Source: an uncultured Bacteroidales bacterium
GTDB taxonomy: Bacteria > Bacteroidota > Bacteroidia > Bacteroidales > UBA932
Assembly (NCBI GenBank): GCA_900541925.1
Contig: UQMB01000001.1
Location: 62,001 to 126,000, forward strand
Length of the DNA stretch: 64,000 nt
Direction: 5' to 3'
The translations under genes were made by a program, and so were the position numbers. Below are positions 26,020 to 35,115 of the stretch, in pieces; the stretch's first letter is position 1; each line of letters begins with the position of its first letter. The notes beneath the pieces were generated by a model. It saw only the letters and a list, made by a program, of their open reading frames with translations, did no database searches and was not told the origin of the DNA.

Positions 26020-27066
26020 CTACATGAGATTGAGGTTCTCCCTTACCTGTGACACGGAAGTTTCAAGGAGGGCCGCCGCTTTGGATGGGCTGATCACGTC
26101 GCTCGCCAGGGCGCGGTAGACTAGGCGACGGAACCTGTCGGTGCACTCAGCCGGATATAGAGCTGACTCCACGGCAGCCTTGAACTCCGGAAGCGCATTC
26201 TTTTTTTTACAATAGGAAACGTATCTGCGATCAGTTATGATATTCAGCTGACGCGCCTTGATCATAAGGGCGTCAACGGACACTCCGTATTCTTTCTGAA
26301 CGGATTGCAATTCGACGAGGGATATGTCGTGGCGGGCCTCTCCGATAAGCCCCCTGAATTTGTCGGACGGTATCAGCACCTCATTCGCGAAGACATTGCA
26401 CATCCTCTCCTTGTCAACCCCAGGCGCGCATTTCAGAAGCAGATGTCCCAGTTCGTGGAAGATGGTCAGCCTCTTGCGTTCGGAGGCCATTCCCCTGTTC
26501 ACCACTATGGCGGGGATGTCTCCGGCCTTATTGCAAGTGCCCGAAAACGAACCGCCTCCGTCTATCTCTATGATCTTGATCCCGATGGATTCCAGTAGCT
26601 CAACAGCTGAGACTATCGCATCCGCACCCAAATCCAGATCTTGGCGGAAGCGCCTCGCGAGCGATACGGCGTCACCCTCGCTCTCCACGCTGACATTGCT
26701 GTAGTCCAGACTGAATTTCGCGGAAATTCCGAGAATCGCCTCTATCTCCAGATATTTCTCCATCTCGTTGCAAACGGTGTACTTGATTGACTCCTCCTGC
26801 TTGACCCCCAGCCTTGAGCTCTTGCGGAACTCGAATCCGGAGGGGTTCAGTGATACGGCAAATGGACGGAAGAAATAGTCCAGATTCATCCCGAGAGCTT
26901 TGGAGAAGAGAATCAACACATCGCTGGATGGCATCATCAGTCCCTTTTCGTATTTCTCGATGGCGGAGGATGAGACGGCTCCATTCAGAGCATCACGCAA
27001 GTCCCTCTGCGACATGCAGCGGATTTTCCGGGCGTTTACAAGTCTGCGGGCAAAAGTGTTATCCAT
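26020..27066 (-). CDS. XRE-type HTH regulator fused to ImmA/IrrE metallopeptidase
   Basis: This is a 348-residue protein with an N-terminal XRE helix-turn-helix (residues 6-65: MSQRDLRDALNGAVSSSAIEKYEKG) and an ImmA/IrrE (DUF955) zinc peptidase domain with HELGH at 204-208. A C-terminal helical region contains a degenerate helix-turn-helix-like segment (VISPSKAAALLETSVSQVRENL). Such proteins bind operators and cleave partner repressors or antitoxins. Paired with the PIN gene it resembles XRE-COG2856/PIN toxin-antitoxin pairs, in which this gene would be the antitoxin-side regulator and probably autorepressor. The start has a TATTTTTG -7 element 20-30 bases upstream. Confidence 0.85.
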   Translation of the reverse strand: MDNTFARRLVNARKIRCMSQRDLRDALNGAVSSSAIEKYEKGLMMPSSDVLILFSKALGMNLDYFFRPFAVSLNPSGFEFRKSSRLGVKQEESIKYTVCNEMEKYLEIEAILGISAKFSLDYSNVSVESEGDAVSLARRFRQDLDLGADAIVSAVELLESIGIKIIEIDGGGSFSGTCNKAGDIPAIVVNRGMASERKRLTIFHELGHLLLKCAPGVDKERMCNVFANEVLIPSDKFRGLIGEARHDISLVELQSVQKEYGVSVDALMIKARQLNIITDRRYVSYCKKKNALPEFKAAVESALYPAECTDRFRRLVYRALASDVISPSKAAALLETSVSQVRENLNLM

Positions 27067-27086
27067 ATTATATACTCTCGTGTGTG

Positions 27087-27094
27087 CAAAAATA
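27087..27094 (-). promoter_or_regulatory. Putative -7 element of the XRE/PIN operon
   Basis: Minus-strand TATTTTTG (complement of CAAAAATA at about 27087-27094) about 20 bases before the ATG, with TTG about 24 bases further upstream. The upstream stretch contains the repeated words GTATGG and GGTATG, possible operator half-sites for the XRE protein. Confidence 0.45.
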
Positions 27095-27249
27095 CAAATA
27101 ATTTCTCATTTTGCATACCAAACCATACAAAAACCCGTTCAGGGTTGTTACAACCTTTTCAGCCCTTCGCGGCATCCCTTCCACCACCGGTCCTGGAGGT
27201 CGAAGGCCTCCCGTTCCAACGGACGGGAACGGTATGGCTCGGTCTTCGG

Positions 27250-27465
27250 CCAGAGGGCACCTTTCCAACTACCCCGTCCGGCATCCGAGTGAGGTTGTCG
27301 CGCTCGAACTGCCAGATGTGGATGCACTCGTGGACAGCCATCTCGGGCGTCGGGCTGTCGGCGATGAACAGGTATGCGTGCTCCACGGTGCTGATGGTCA
27401 GGAAGTCTTTGTCTAGCCTGGCGGAGCGGTGTTGAGTGGTTGATTCCTGCGAGGATTGTATTAAT
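27250..27465 (-). pseudogene. Decayed fragment of a small HExxH peptidase-like protein
   Basis: The 469-base gap between the XRE gene and the PUL holds no complete gene. On the minus strand an open stretch without a usable start encodes LDKDFLTISTVEHAYLFIAD followed by MAVHECIHIWQFERDN, with an HExxH-type site. The residues after it (PSGRRPSHTVPVRWNG) look unrelated and soon reach a stop. It reads as the middle of a metallopeptidase-like or housekeeping-peptidase gene left after rearrangement. The family cannot be named with confidence. Confidence 0.3.
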
Positions 27466-27505
27466 TTTTGAAGAGATTATGCAACAAACGATGCCGCCGA
27501 TTGAC

Positions 27506-27513
27506 TATTTTTG
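27506..27513 (+). promoter_or_regulatory. Putative -7 element before the PUL esterase operon
   Basis: TATTTTTG matching TAnnTTTG, 22 bases before the carboxylesterase ATG. No clear -33 TTG at the normal spacing, as expected for a promoter needing an activator. Confidence 0.5.
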
Positions 27514-27535
27514 GTGCAAATAAAACACTGTGTCG

Positions 27536-29080
27536 ATGAAAAGGTTATTGTTTGCATTTCTGTCGGTGGCTTTCTTTGCTGCCTGCAGTGGGCAGATTTC
27601 TCCGACTGCTCTGATAAAAGTTGAAGGAGGCATGATTCGGGGAACTGTCGCTGAAGACATGCTGGTATTTAAAGGTATTCCTTTCGCCGCCCCTCCTGTC
27701 GGAGATCTGAGGTGGAAGGCTCCCCAGCCCGTAGTGCCTTGGGAAGGAACCAGGGATGCAAGCAAATTCGGCCCCAGCCCTATCTCCAGCATGGGTTTCC
27801 CGCGAGATATGAGCGAGGATTGCCTGTATCTCAATGTCTGGACACCGGCAACCAAAATATCTGACAAGCTCCCGGTGATGGTGTGGATATATGGCGGCGG
27901 ATTCTCAATGGGAACTTCGTCTTTCTACGACGGAGAAGCCATCGCAAAGACCGGTGTCGTCTTGGTGACCATTAATTACCGTGTAGGAAAGATCGGTCTC
28001 TTCTGTCATCCCGAGTTGAGCGCCGAGAACCAGGAGCATGTGTCCGGCAACTATGGTATTCTTGACCAGATTGCGGCCCTCAAGTGGGTTCAGAAGAACA
28101 TTTCCGCTTTCGGCGGCGACCCTCGCAAAGTTACGATATTCGGAGAGTCTGCCGGCGGTATTTCCGTGAGCATGCTCGCCGCATCACCTCTGGCAAAGGG
28201 CCTCTTCCGCGGAGCCATTTCGCAGAGTGGAAGCTCGTTCGGCCCCATCCGTCCCGTGTCTTCTCCAGGAGAGAACATGAAGACTCTTGCACAGGCCGAG
28301 GCGGAAGGACTTGCATTCGCCGAGTCTCTGGGCGCTTCGTCGATTGCTGAGTTACGGGCTATGGATGCCTCGGTGTTTGCCAGGCAGACGGTTGTGACCG
28401 GAGGTGCATGGCCTGTCGTAGACGGCTATGTGATTCCCGATGACCAATATAAGATGTATCAGGCTGGCAACTACAATGATGTCGCGTTGCTCATAGGTTA
28501 CAACTCCGATGAGGGAGACAGCTTCGAGTTCTTTTCTTCTCCTGAAGATCATATCGCACATGTGCGCAGTAGATATGAGGACTACGCCGACAGACTTCTG
28601 CAGGCTTATCCCGTGGGCGAGAATGATGTGCCCAAGACCGCAAGAGATTTAGGAAGGGATGCCGCTTTCGGTTGGGGGACATGGAGCTGGGGCCGCCTGC
28701 AGAACGAGACGGGACATCAGCCTGTATATATGTACTATTTCGACCAGCCGCCCGCATACCCTGAGGACTCTCCCAAGTACGGACATCGCTCACCGCACGG
28801 ACAGGATGTGGATTTTGTGTTCCAGAGCCTCCGGAGCCCTTCTGCTTCCGACAAGAAGCTGGCTGCTTATATGCTTGAGTATTGGACAAATTTTGCAAAG
28901 TACTGTGATCCCAACGGAAAGGGCGATGACGCAGAACTGCCTGTTTGGCCGCTCTTTAAGAATACTGATTCTAAGGTGATGGTGCTGACTGGAGAGAAAC
29001 CTCACCCATCACCTGTCCCGAGCGAGGATTCAATGTGGGTCCTTGACGAATACTACGCATGGCGTAGGTCGCAAGAATAG
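27536..29080 (+). CDS. Type-B carboxylesterase, lipoprotein
   Basis: This 514-residue secreted esterase belongs to the carboxylesterase type B/cholinesterase family (alpha/beta hydrolase). It begins with a lipoprotein signal (LLFAFLSVAFFAACS, lipobox cysteine about residue 17). The family marks are EDCLYLNVWTP, the oxyanion hole YGGGF, the nucleophile elbow GESAGG, the acid segment GYNSDEGDSF, and the histidine in HGQDVDFVF. It hydrolyses carboxylic esters, here probably on a glycan, because it is the first gene of a PUL and is followed 35 bases later by an SGNH hydrolase. An ATG at 27536 was preferred to a GTG two codons upstream. Confidence 0.9.
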   Translation: MKRLLFAFLSVAFFAACSGQISPTALIKVEGGMIRGTVAEDMLVFKGIPFAAPPVGDLRWKAPQPVVPWEGTRDASKFGPSPISSMGFPRDMSEDCLYLNVWTPATKISDKLPVMVWIYGGGFSMGTSSFYDGEAIAKTGVVLVTINYRVGKIGLFCHPELSAENQEHVSGNYGILDQIAALKWVQKNISAFGGDPRKVTIFGESAGGISVSMLAASPLAKGLFRGAISQSGSSFGPIRPVSSPGENMKTLAQAEAEGLAFAESLGASSIAELRAMDASVFARQTVVTGGAWPVVDGYVIPDDQYKMYQAGNYNDVALLIGYNSDEGDSFEFFSSPEDHIAHVRSRYEDYADRLLQAYPVGENDVPKTARDLGRDAAFGWGTWSWGRLQNETGHQPVYMYYFDQPPAYPEDSPKYGHRSPHGQDVDFVFQSLRSPSASDKKLAAYMLEYWTNFAKYCDPNGKGDDAELPVWPLFKNTDSKVMVLTGEKPHPSPVPSEDSMWVLDEYYAWRRSQE

Positions 29081-29115
29081 ACTTTATCAAAACTAACACT
29101 AAAACTTTTAATATA

Positions 29116-30621
29116 ATGCGCAGATTTCTTCTGACTACAGTATTGTTGACTGCTGCCTTCTTCTCTTCTGCTCAAAGCAGTCAGACTGTTGCATCGCAGA
29201 CGGGGACGAGGCCCGTGTTTATGAAACCTCGTGACTGGGGCGGATTCAATCGTTATGCTGCTGCGAATGCAGAAGTGAAGACGGCCCCCAGAGCCATCTT
29301 TTTGGGCGATTCTATTACGGATTTCTGGGCGGAGTATCGTCCCGAATTCTTCTCGTCACACAATTATCTGGGGAGGGGAATTGGAGCTCAGACCGTGGAG
29401 CAGATGCTGACTCGTTTTCAACGTGATGTCGTAGATCTGCACCCCAAGACTGTTGTTATTCTCGCCGGAATCAACGACATTGCACAGAATAACGGCCCGA
29501 TGTCCCTCGAGAACATCGCCGGATGTATACAAACGATGTGCGAATCTGCTAGAGCCAATAATATTATCCCCATCGTGTGCTCTCTTTTGCCTTGTGACAA
29601 GTTCTACTGGAATCCAGAGGCGCAGCCTGCTTCAGATGTCATTGCGCTTAACGAACTTCTCAAGGCCTATACGCGAAGGGAGCGTATCGACTACGTGGAT
29701 TATCATACTCACATGGCGCTTCCAGACGGATCGTTGCCTGAAGCGTTTTCAAAAGATGGTTGTCATCCGACCGTCGAGGGTTATGCGAGGATGGAAGAGA
29801 TCATAGTGCCGGAGGTCGACAGAATAATAGATGCGGCAGAGAAGCGGAAGGCGGCTCAGAATGCTCCGGCGGACTGGGCGGATTTCAAGCGATATGAGCA
29901 GGCAAACGCTTCACTCAGCGAGGCACCGTTCCTGGTGTTGATGGGCGATTCCATCACGGACAACTGGTTCAAGGAGGATCCTGCTTTCTTCGAGAAGAAC
30001 AACTTCGCGGGACGAGGCATATCCGGACAGACGGCAAGCCAGATGCTGGTTCGTTTCGGACGCGATGTCATTAATCTGCGCCCCAAGGCTGTCGCCATAA
30101 TGGCGGGAACGAATGATATTTGTCAGAGTCTTGCTTCCATGTCATATTATCCCGAAGAGACGATAATAGGCAATATCATTGCCATGTGCGAGCTTGCAGA
30201 GAATGCAGGGATCAAGGTGTTGCTCTGCTCTGTGACTCCCTGCGCGCACTATCTGCCAATCCCTACAATCGATGCGGCTGCTCCAATCGTGGCTCTCAAC
30301 GCAAAGCTCAAGGCCTATGCCGCCTCTCACAAGAATGTCACGTATGTAGACTACTTCTCTGCTCTCGCCAACGAGGAGAATGGACTTGACGATAACTGTT
30401 CGTACGACGGCATACATCCCACGATCAATGTCTATGATGACATGGAGCGGATTCTTGTCGATGCGGTCATCAAGAATCTCAAACCCGGCAAACGTCAGTT
30501 CTATACCATACCGGCGGAAGAAGCCGACAGAATCAAGGCCGAGAATGATGCGAAGAGGAAAGAAATGAATATGCCCATGAATTTCGGGGAATTGGTAAAA
30601 ATGTTCAATCATGTCCGCTAA
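29116..30621 (+). CDS. Tandem two-domain SGNH/GDSL hydrolase
   Basis: This is a 501-residue exported protein (signal MRRFLLTTVLLTAAFFSSAQ) containing two copies of an SGNH esterase domain. Copy 1 (about 40-240) has GDSITDFW (S66), GRGIGAQT, AGINDI and DGCHPT; copy 2 (about 255-460) has GDSITDNW (S279), GRGISGQT, AGTNDI and DGIHPT. All four blocks (Ser, Gly, Asn, Asp-x-x-His) are intact in both, so two active sites are expected. Such domains in PULs are usually carbohydrate acetyl-esterases. The linked copies begin similarly (WGGFNRYAAANA / WADFKRYEQANA), showing an internal duplication. The last 11 bases overlap the GH13 gene. Confidence 0.92.
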   Translation: MRRFLLTTVLLTAAFFSSAQSSQTVASQTGTRPVFMKPRDWGGFNRYAAANAEVKTAPRAIFLGDSITDFWAEYRPEFFSSHNYLGRGIGAQTVEQMLTRFQRDVVDLHPKTVVILAGINDIAQNNGPMSLENIAGCIQTMCESARANNIIPIVCSLLPCDKFYWNPEAQPASDVIALNELLKAYTRRERIDYVDYHTHMALPDGSLPEAFSKDGCHPTVEGYARMEEIIVPEVDRIIDAAEKRKAAQNAPADWADFKRYEQANASLSEAPFLVLMGDSITDNWFKEDPAFFEKNNFAGRGISGQTASQMLVRFGRDVINLRPKAVAIMAGTNDICQSLASMSYYPEETIIGNIIAMCELAENAGIKVLLCSVTPCAHYLPIPTIDAAAPIVALNAKLKAYAASHKNVTYVDYFSALANEENGLDDNCSYDGIHPTINVYDDMERILVDAVIKNLKPGKRQFYTIPAEEADRIKAENDAKRKEMNMPMNFGELVKMFNHVR

Positions 30622-32302
30622 AACAGTTGTACTTACAGTCTCATGTCTGCTGTATGCCGTCGTCATGTCGGCACAAAAACCAGGTCAGCCGTCGTGGCTC
30701 GACAACGCTGTGTTCTATCAGATTTATCCTTCATCGTTTCAGGATTCGGACGGCAACGGAATCGGAGATCTCAATGGGATAAAATCCAGGCTCGATTATA
30801 TCAAGTCGCTGGGGGTGACCGCCATCTGGCTCAATCCTATCTATGTCTCAGGATGGACCGATGGCGGCTATGATATCATCGACTACTACAAGGTGGATGA
30901 GCGCTTCGGTACCAATAGTGATTTCGTGAAGCTTGTGCAGGAAGCGCATAATCTGGGTATCAAGGTCGTCATGGATCTGGTCGCGGGGCATTCTTCCGAT
31001 CAGTGTGAATGGTTTATTGAGTCTTCGCAGGCTCCGGACCAGCGATATTCAGATTATTATATCTGGCCAACTTTCAAGCCGGAGGCAACCGATTCCCAGC
31101 ACGCTGCGCTTATCCGCAAGTTTGTGAGCACAGATGCTCCACGGGCACCTTTCTACGTCAAGAATTTCTACGACACCCAGCCCGCGCTGAACTTCGGTTA
31201 TGCAAATCCGGATCCTGCACATCCATGGGAGCAGCCTGTCGATGCACCAGGCCCGAAGGCTATGAGGCGTGAACTCAAGAACATCATGTCTTTCTGGATG
31301 GACAAGGGGGCCGATGGATTCCGCGTAGATATGGCAGCAAGTCTTGTCAAGAACGATTTTGACAAGGCTGAGACCATCAAACTATGGAAAGAAGATCTGT
31401 GCAGATGGTTTGACGACGAATATCCGGAGGGAGTGTTGATTGCCGAGTGGTTCAACCCTTCGCAGTCTCTGGAGGCTGGTTTCGACATCGACTTCTTCTG
31501 CCACGACGGCATGTATAACTACTCAACATTGTTTTTCTTCTCGTCCATGAGGCCGGGGACACCGCAGCCGCAACCATATTTCTCGCGGAAGGGTGAGGGC
31601 TCGTTGGAGACATGGCTCGACCTGTACTGCTACCAGCGGGACATCACCGCCGGGAAAGGCTATGTTTGCATGCCAACGGGCAATCACGACTTCAACCGCC
31701 TGTGTACCGAAGGCCGCACCAATCCGGAGGATTTGAAGGTTGCGATGACATTCTTCCTCACCATGCCGGGCGTGCCGTTTATCTACTACGGTGACGAAAT
31801 TGGCCTCAAGCAGAACCCTGCAGCCCCATCAACTGACGGTTCTGGATTCAGGGCTGGCTGCCGCATCCCCATGCTTTGGAATTCGAGCGCGAATGCCGGG
31901 TTCTCTTCGGCTCCTGAAGACAAGATTTACATCCCTCAGGATCCCGATCCCGCCCGCATGACCGTGGACAAGTCCGAATCCGATCCTGCATCGCTGCTCA
32001 ATTATGTGCGTGGCCTCATCGAGCTGAGGAGTCGTGTCAAGGTTTTGGGTGCTGATGCCGCGTGGAAACTTTTGAGTGATCCTCATCAGCCTTATCCCAT
32101 GGTCTATGAGAGGAGCATGCCGGGACAACGCTGTATCGTCATCTTGAATCCTTCTGGAAAACGCCGTACCGTCACTCTGGCTAGCCAAGGCGGTACTCCG
32201 CACCGAATCGGTGGCAATGCCGCATCCTACACTTACAGACAGAAGAGACAAGGGGACATCATCACCATCCCCGCAGCCTCCGCTCTGATTCTGGAGTATT
32301 AA
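30611..32302 (+). CDS. GH13-family alpha-glycosidase, exported
   Basis: This 563-residue protein has a signal peptide (VVLTVSCLLYAVVMSAQ) and a full GH13 catalytic barrel. AVFYQIYPSSFQDSDGNGIGDL is the entry motif; the catalytic residues are D240 (DGFRVDMAA, nucleophile), E279 (LIAEWF, acid/base) and D360 (GNHDFNR). A short C-terminal beta domain ends the protein. GH13 enzymes of this layout cut alpha-glucosidic bonds in malto- or isomalto-oligosaccharides or sucrose. Next to GH32 and a fructokinase, sucrose-type alpha-glucoside cleavage in the periplasm is plausible but not proven. Translationally coupled to the SGNH gene by overlap. Confidence 0.9.
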   Translation: MSAKTVVLTVSCLLYAVVMSAQKPGQPSWLDNAVFYQIYPSSFQDSDGNGIGDLNGIKSRLDYIKSLGVTAIWLNPIYVSGWTDGGYDIIDYYKVDERFGTNSDFVKLVQEAHNLGIKVVMDLVAGHSSDQCEWFIESSQAPDQRYSDYYIWPTFKPEATDSQHAALIRKFVSTDAPRAPFYVKNFYDTQPALNFGYANPDPAHPWEQPVDAPGPKAMRRELKNIMSFWMDKGADGFRVDMAASLVKNDFDKAETIKLWKEDLCRWFDDEYPEGVLIAEWFNPSQSLEAGFDIDFFCHDGMYNYSTLFFFSSMRPGTPQPQPYFSRKGEGSLETWLDLYCYQRDITAGKGYVCMPTGNHDFNRLCTEGRTNPEDLKVAMTFFLTMPGVPFIYYGDEIGLKQNPAAPSTDGSGFRAGCRIPMLWNSSANAGFSSAPEDKIYIPQDPDPARMTVDKSESDPASLLNYVRGLIELRSRVKVLGADAAWKLLSDPHQPYPMVYERSMPGQRCIVILNPSGKRRTVTLASQGGTPHRIGGNAASYTYRQKRQGDIITIPAASALILEY

Positions 32303-32327
32303 TCTGGTTTTCATTTCCTTATCTATC

Positions 32328-35102
32328 ATGAGACGTCCTGCTTTAATTTTCCTCTTTTGTCTGGCGCTGGCTTCGTGCTCTCGTGCCGTAGACAAATACG
32401 TCATTGGTATCTCGCAGTGCAGTATAGATATGTGGCGAGAGGTTGCCAATTCTGAAATGATGCAGGAAGCGTCGTTCTACAGCAATATATCGCTCGTAAT
32501 CAGGTCTGTTCATGATGATTCGGAACAGCAAATCAGGGACATTGAGAGATTCATCGATGATAAAGTAGACCTCTTGGTCATCTCGCCCAATGAAGCCGAG
32601 TCGCTGACGCCGGTGGTTGAGAAAGCCTATGATGCCGGCATCCCTGTCATTCTCTATGACAGGAAGATCAACAGCGACAAGTACACCGCCTTCGTGGGCG
32701 GCGACAATCATCAGATCGGCGTTTTCGCGGGCATGTATGTGCTGAGCAGACTCCAAAATGGCGGCAACATCATCTTGATTCAGGGGACAAAGGGTTCGAC
32801 CGCCGATACTGAAAGGTATGATGGTTTCGTGGAGGCTACGCGGGAATCGACCAGCATCAATGTGACCGCGCGTGCTTACGCCAATTTCAACAGAAGCGAT
32901 GCCCGCCGCGTCATGACCGAGCTGCTAGAGACTCTTCCCGATCAGAAGAAACCCGACCTGGTGTTTGCTTTCAATGATGAGATGGCCGCCGGTGTCTATG
33001 AGGCCTACGCCCAGGCTGGAATCAAAGACAGGCCATACATTCTTGGCATCGATGCCCTTCTTTCTGCAGACGATTCGGGAACGATTCCCTATATCCAGAA
33101 CGGCATCGTGGACGCTTCTTTCATCTATCCAACAGGGGGCAACGTGGTCATTGACCTCGCACGCAGGATTCTGATGAACGCCCAATACAACAAAGAGAAC
33201 ATCTTGAACACGGAACTCGTCAACCGTAGCAATGCCAAGATCTATAGCATGCAGCTCAGCCAGATTGCCCAGAAGCAGAAGAGAGTGGAGGAGTTGAATT
33301 CCCGGATCAATGCCAGCCTTGCCAAGTATGAGCGTCAGCAGATTCTATCATATGGTCTGCTTGCTCTGTCTATTGTCCTCGGTGTGATGTTCATAAGTCT
33401 TGTGTTCGTGGCGCATGCCCGCAACAAGCTGGTTAATCAACTCAACATCCAAAATGCCCGGATCAAAAAGCAGGTCGATTCTTTGGAGGCGCAGAAGCAG
33501 CAGCTCGTGGAGTTGTCTCAGAAACTCGAAGAGACAACCGCCGCCAAACTGGTGTTCTTCACCAATATTTCGCACGAATTCAAGACTCCGCTATCGCTAA
33601 TCAGCGGCCCCATCGACGATCTGATTGCCAATAAGGAGATGCCGCAGAGCGCAGCTGTGCCGCTGGATATTCTTAAGCGAAACAGCAGCAAATTGACCAG
33701 GCTCATCACAGAGTTGTTGGATTTCCGCACGCTGGAGAGCGGTAAGATGGTTGTCAACTACTCGATAGGGCATATTGATGACTTCATTCGCGAGATTGTC
33801 TCCATGTTTACCGATGTGGTCAAGAAAAGAAAGCTTCACTTCTCTTTCGAGGTGGATGATGCCGATTATAATATCCCATTCGATCCCATTAAGATGGAGA
33901 AGGTATTCACCAACCTGCTGTCCAATGCGTTCAACCATGTGGACCGTGAGGGAACTATCAGGATCCGCCTCTTCTCGGATACCGCAGACGGCCAGCGAAC
34001 AGTCAATCTCTCCGTGTTCAACAGCGGCTCGTATATTCCGCCAGAGAATATGGACAAGATCTTCCAGCGCTTCTATTCGCTTGATGCACAGCAGAAAGGC
34101 ACGGGAATCGGACTCGCGCTCGTCAGCTCAATCGTCGATGCCCTCGGTGCTACGATTGATGTCAAGAGCGAAGAGGCCACAGGTACAGAGTTCACCGTCC
34201 AGTTCCCGATCATAAAGGATTTACGTACCGATGCCAGCCTGGACTACAAGACCTATGTGCCGTCTTTCGCCAAACTCAAATTCGCGACCATGGGGGAGGA
34301 GGATCTGGATTCCGGCATCCCTGATGAGATGATGTTCAGCCGGGACGGTAGGAAGATTGTGCTCGTCATTGAGGATAATATGGATATGCGCCTTTATATC
34401 AAGAATATACTCTCTGCCGATTATCAAGTGTTCCTGGCCAAAGACGGTAATGTGGGACTTGCAAAGGCACTGCGTATTGTACCCGATATCGTCCTCTGCG
34501 ACATCATGATGCCGGGGCTTGATGGGTTCGAGGTCTGCTCTTCGCTTAAGCAAAACGATGTGACGCGCCATATCCCTATAATACTGCTGACCGCCTGCTC
34601 GTTTGAGGAGCAGAAGGCGCGCGGCTATGAGAGCGGTGCGGATGCCTTCATGCAAAAGCCCTTCAATGTCACGACCCTCAAGGTACGCATGCAGAAGCTG
34701 CTTGAGAAGAGCACCCAAATCAATGCAGAGATCAATGGTGACTGGCTCGCTGGCCGAGACACATCATCGCTCTCGCGAGAATCTGTCTACCTGCTCAACC
34801 GCTTCCGTGAATATGTGGAAAGCAATATTCTGGAGGCCCTCACCATTGACGATATAGCCAGGTATCTTGGATGCTCGAAGTCGAAACTTTATCGAGAGCT
34901 CAAGGATGTCACAGATTATTCGCCTGTGGATCTCGTTAACCTGGTGCGTCTTCACAAGGCTGTCAACCTCATGCGGTACGAACACCAGAATATCTCTGAG
35001 GCTTCGTTCAACACTGGCTTTTCTTCTCCTTCGTACTTCTCGCGCACTTTCTTGAAATACTATCATATGCGCCCCAAGGAATATATCCAGAGCAAATCAT
35101 AA
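32328..35102 (+). CDS. Hybrid two-component system regulator with periplasmic sugar-binding sensor (BT1754-like)
   Basis: This 924-residue single-protein signalling system spans the inner membrane. In order it has a lipoprotein-like signal (LFCLALASC), a LacI/ribose-type periplasmic binding domain (residues 25-320: KYVIGISQ...PVILYDRKINSDKYTAFVGGDN), a transmembrane helix (LSYGLLALSIVLGVMFISLVFVAH), HisKA with H416 (NISHEFKTPL), HATPase (FTNLLSNAFNH, GTGIGLALV), a receiver with D725 (LCDIMMPGLDG) and an AraC-type helix-turn-helix at the C-terminus (FNTGFSSPSYFSRTFLKYY). The domain order matches the fructose-sensing BT1754 regulator of Bacteroides thetaiotaomicron, so fructose or a related monosaccharide is the likely signal. 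It is embedded within the operon it probably activates. Confidence 0.95.
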   Translation: MRRPALIFLFCLALASCSRAVDKYVIGISQCSIDMWREVANSEMMQEASFYSNISLVIRSVHDDSEQQIRDIERFIDDKVDLLVISPNEAESLTPVVEKAYDAGIPVILYDRKINSDKYTAFVGGDNHQIGVFAGMYVLSRLQNGGNIILIQGTKGSTADTERYDGFVEATRESTSINVTARAYANFNRSDARRVMTELLETLPDQKKPDLVFAFNDEMAAGVYEAYAQAGIKDRPYILGIDALLSADDSGTIPYIQNGIVDASFIYPTGGNVVIDLARRILMNAQYNKENILNTELVNRSNAKIYSMQLSQIAQKQKRVEELNSRINASLAKYERQQILSYGLLALSIVLGVMFISLVFVAHARNKLVNQLNIQNARIKKQVDSLEAQKQQLVELSQKLEETTAAKLVFFTNISHEFKTPLSLISGPIDDLIANKEMPQSAAVPLDILKRNSSKLTRLITELLDFRTLESGKMVVNYSIGHIDDFIREIVSMFTDVVKKRKLHFSFEVDDADYNIPFDPIKMEKVFTNLLSNAFNHVDREGTIRIRLFSDTADGQRTVNLSVFNSGSYIPPENMDKIFQRFYSLDAQQKGTGIGLALVSSIVDALGATIDVKSEEATGTEFTVQFPIIKDLRTDASLDYKTYVPSFAKLKFATMGEEDLDSGIPDEMMFSRDGRKIVLVIEDNMDMRLYIKNILSADYQVFLAKDGNVGLAKALRIVPDIVLCDIMMPGLDGFEVCSSLKQNDVTRHIPIILLTACSFEEQKARGYESGADAFMQKPFNVTTLKVRMQKLLEKSTQINAEINGDWLAGRDTSSLSRESVYLLNRFREYVESNILEALTIDDIARYLGCSKSKLYRELKDVTDYSPVDLVNLVRLHKAVNLMRYEHQNISEASFNTGFSSPSYFSRTFLKYYHMRPKEYIQSKS

Positions 35103-35115
35103 ACACTTATCAATA

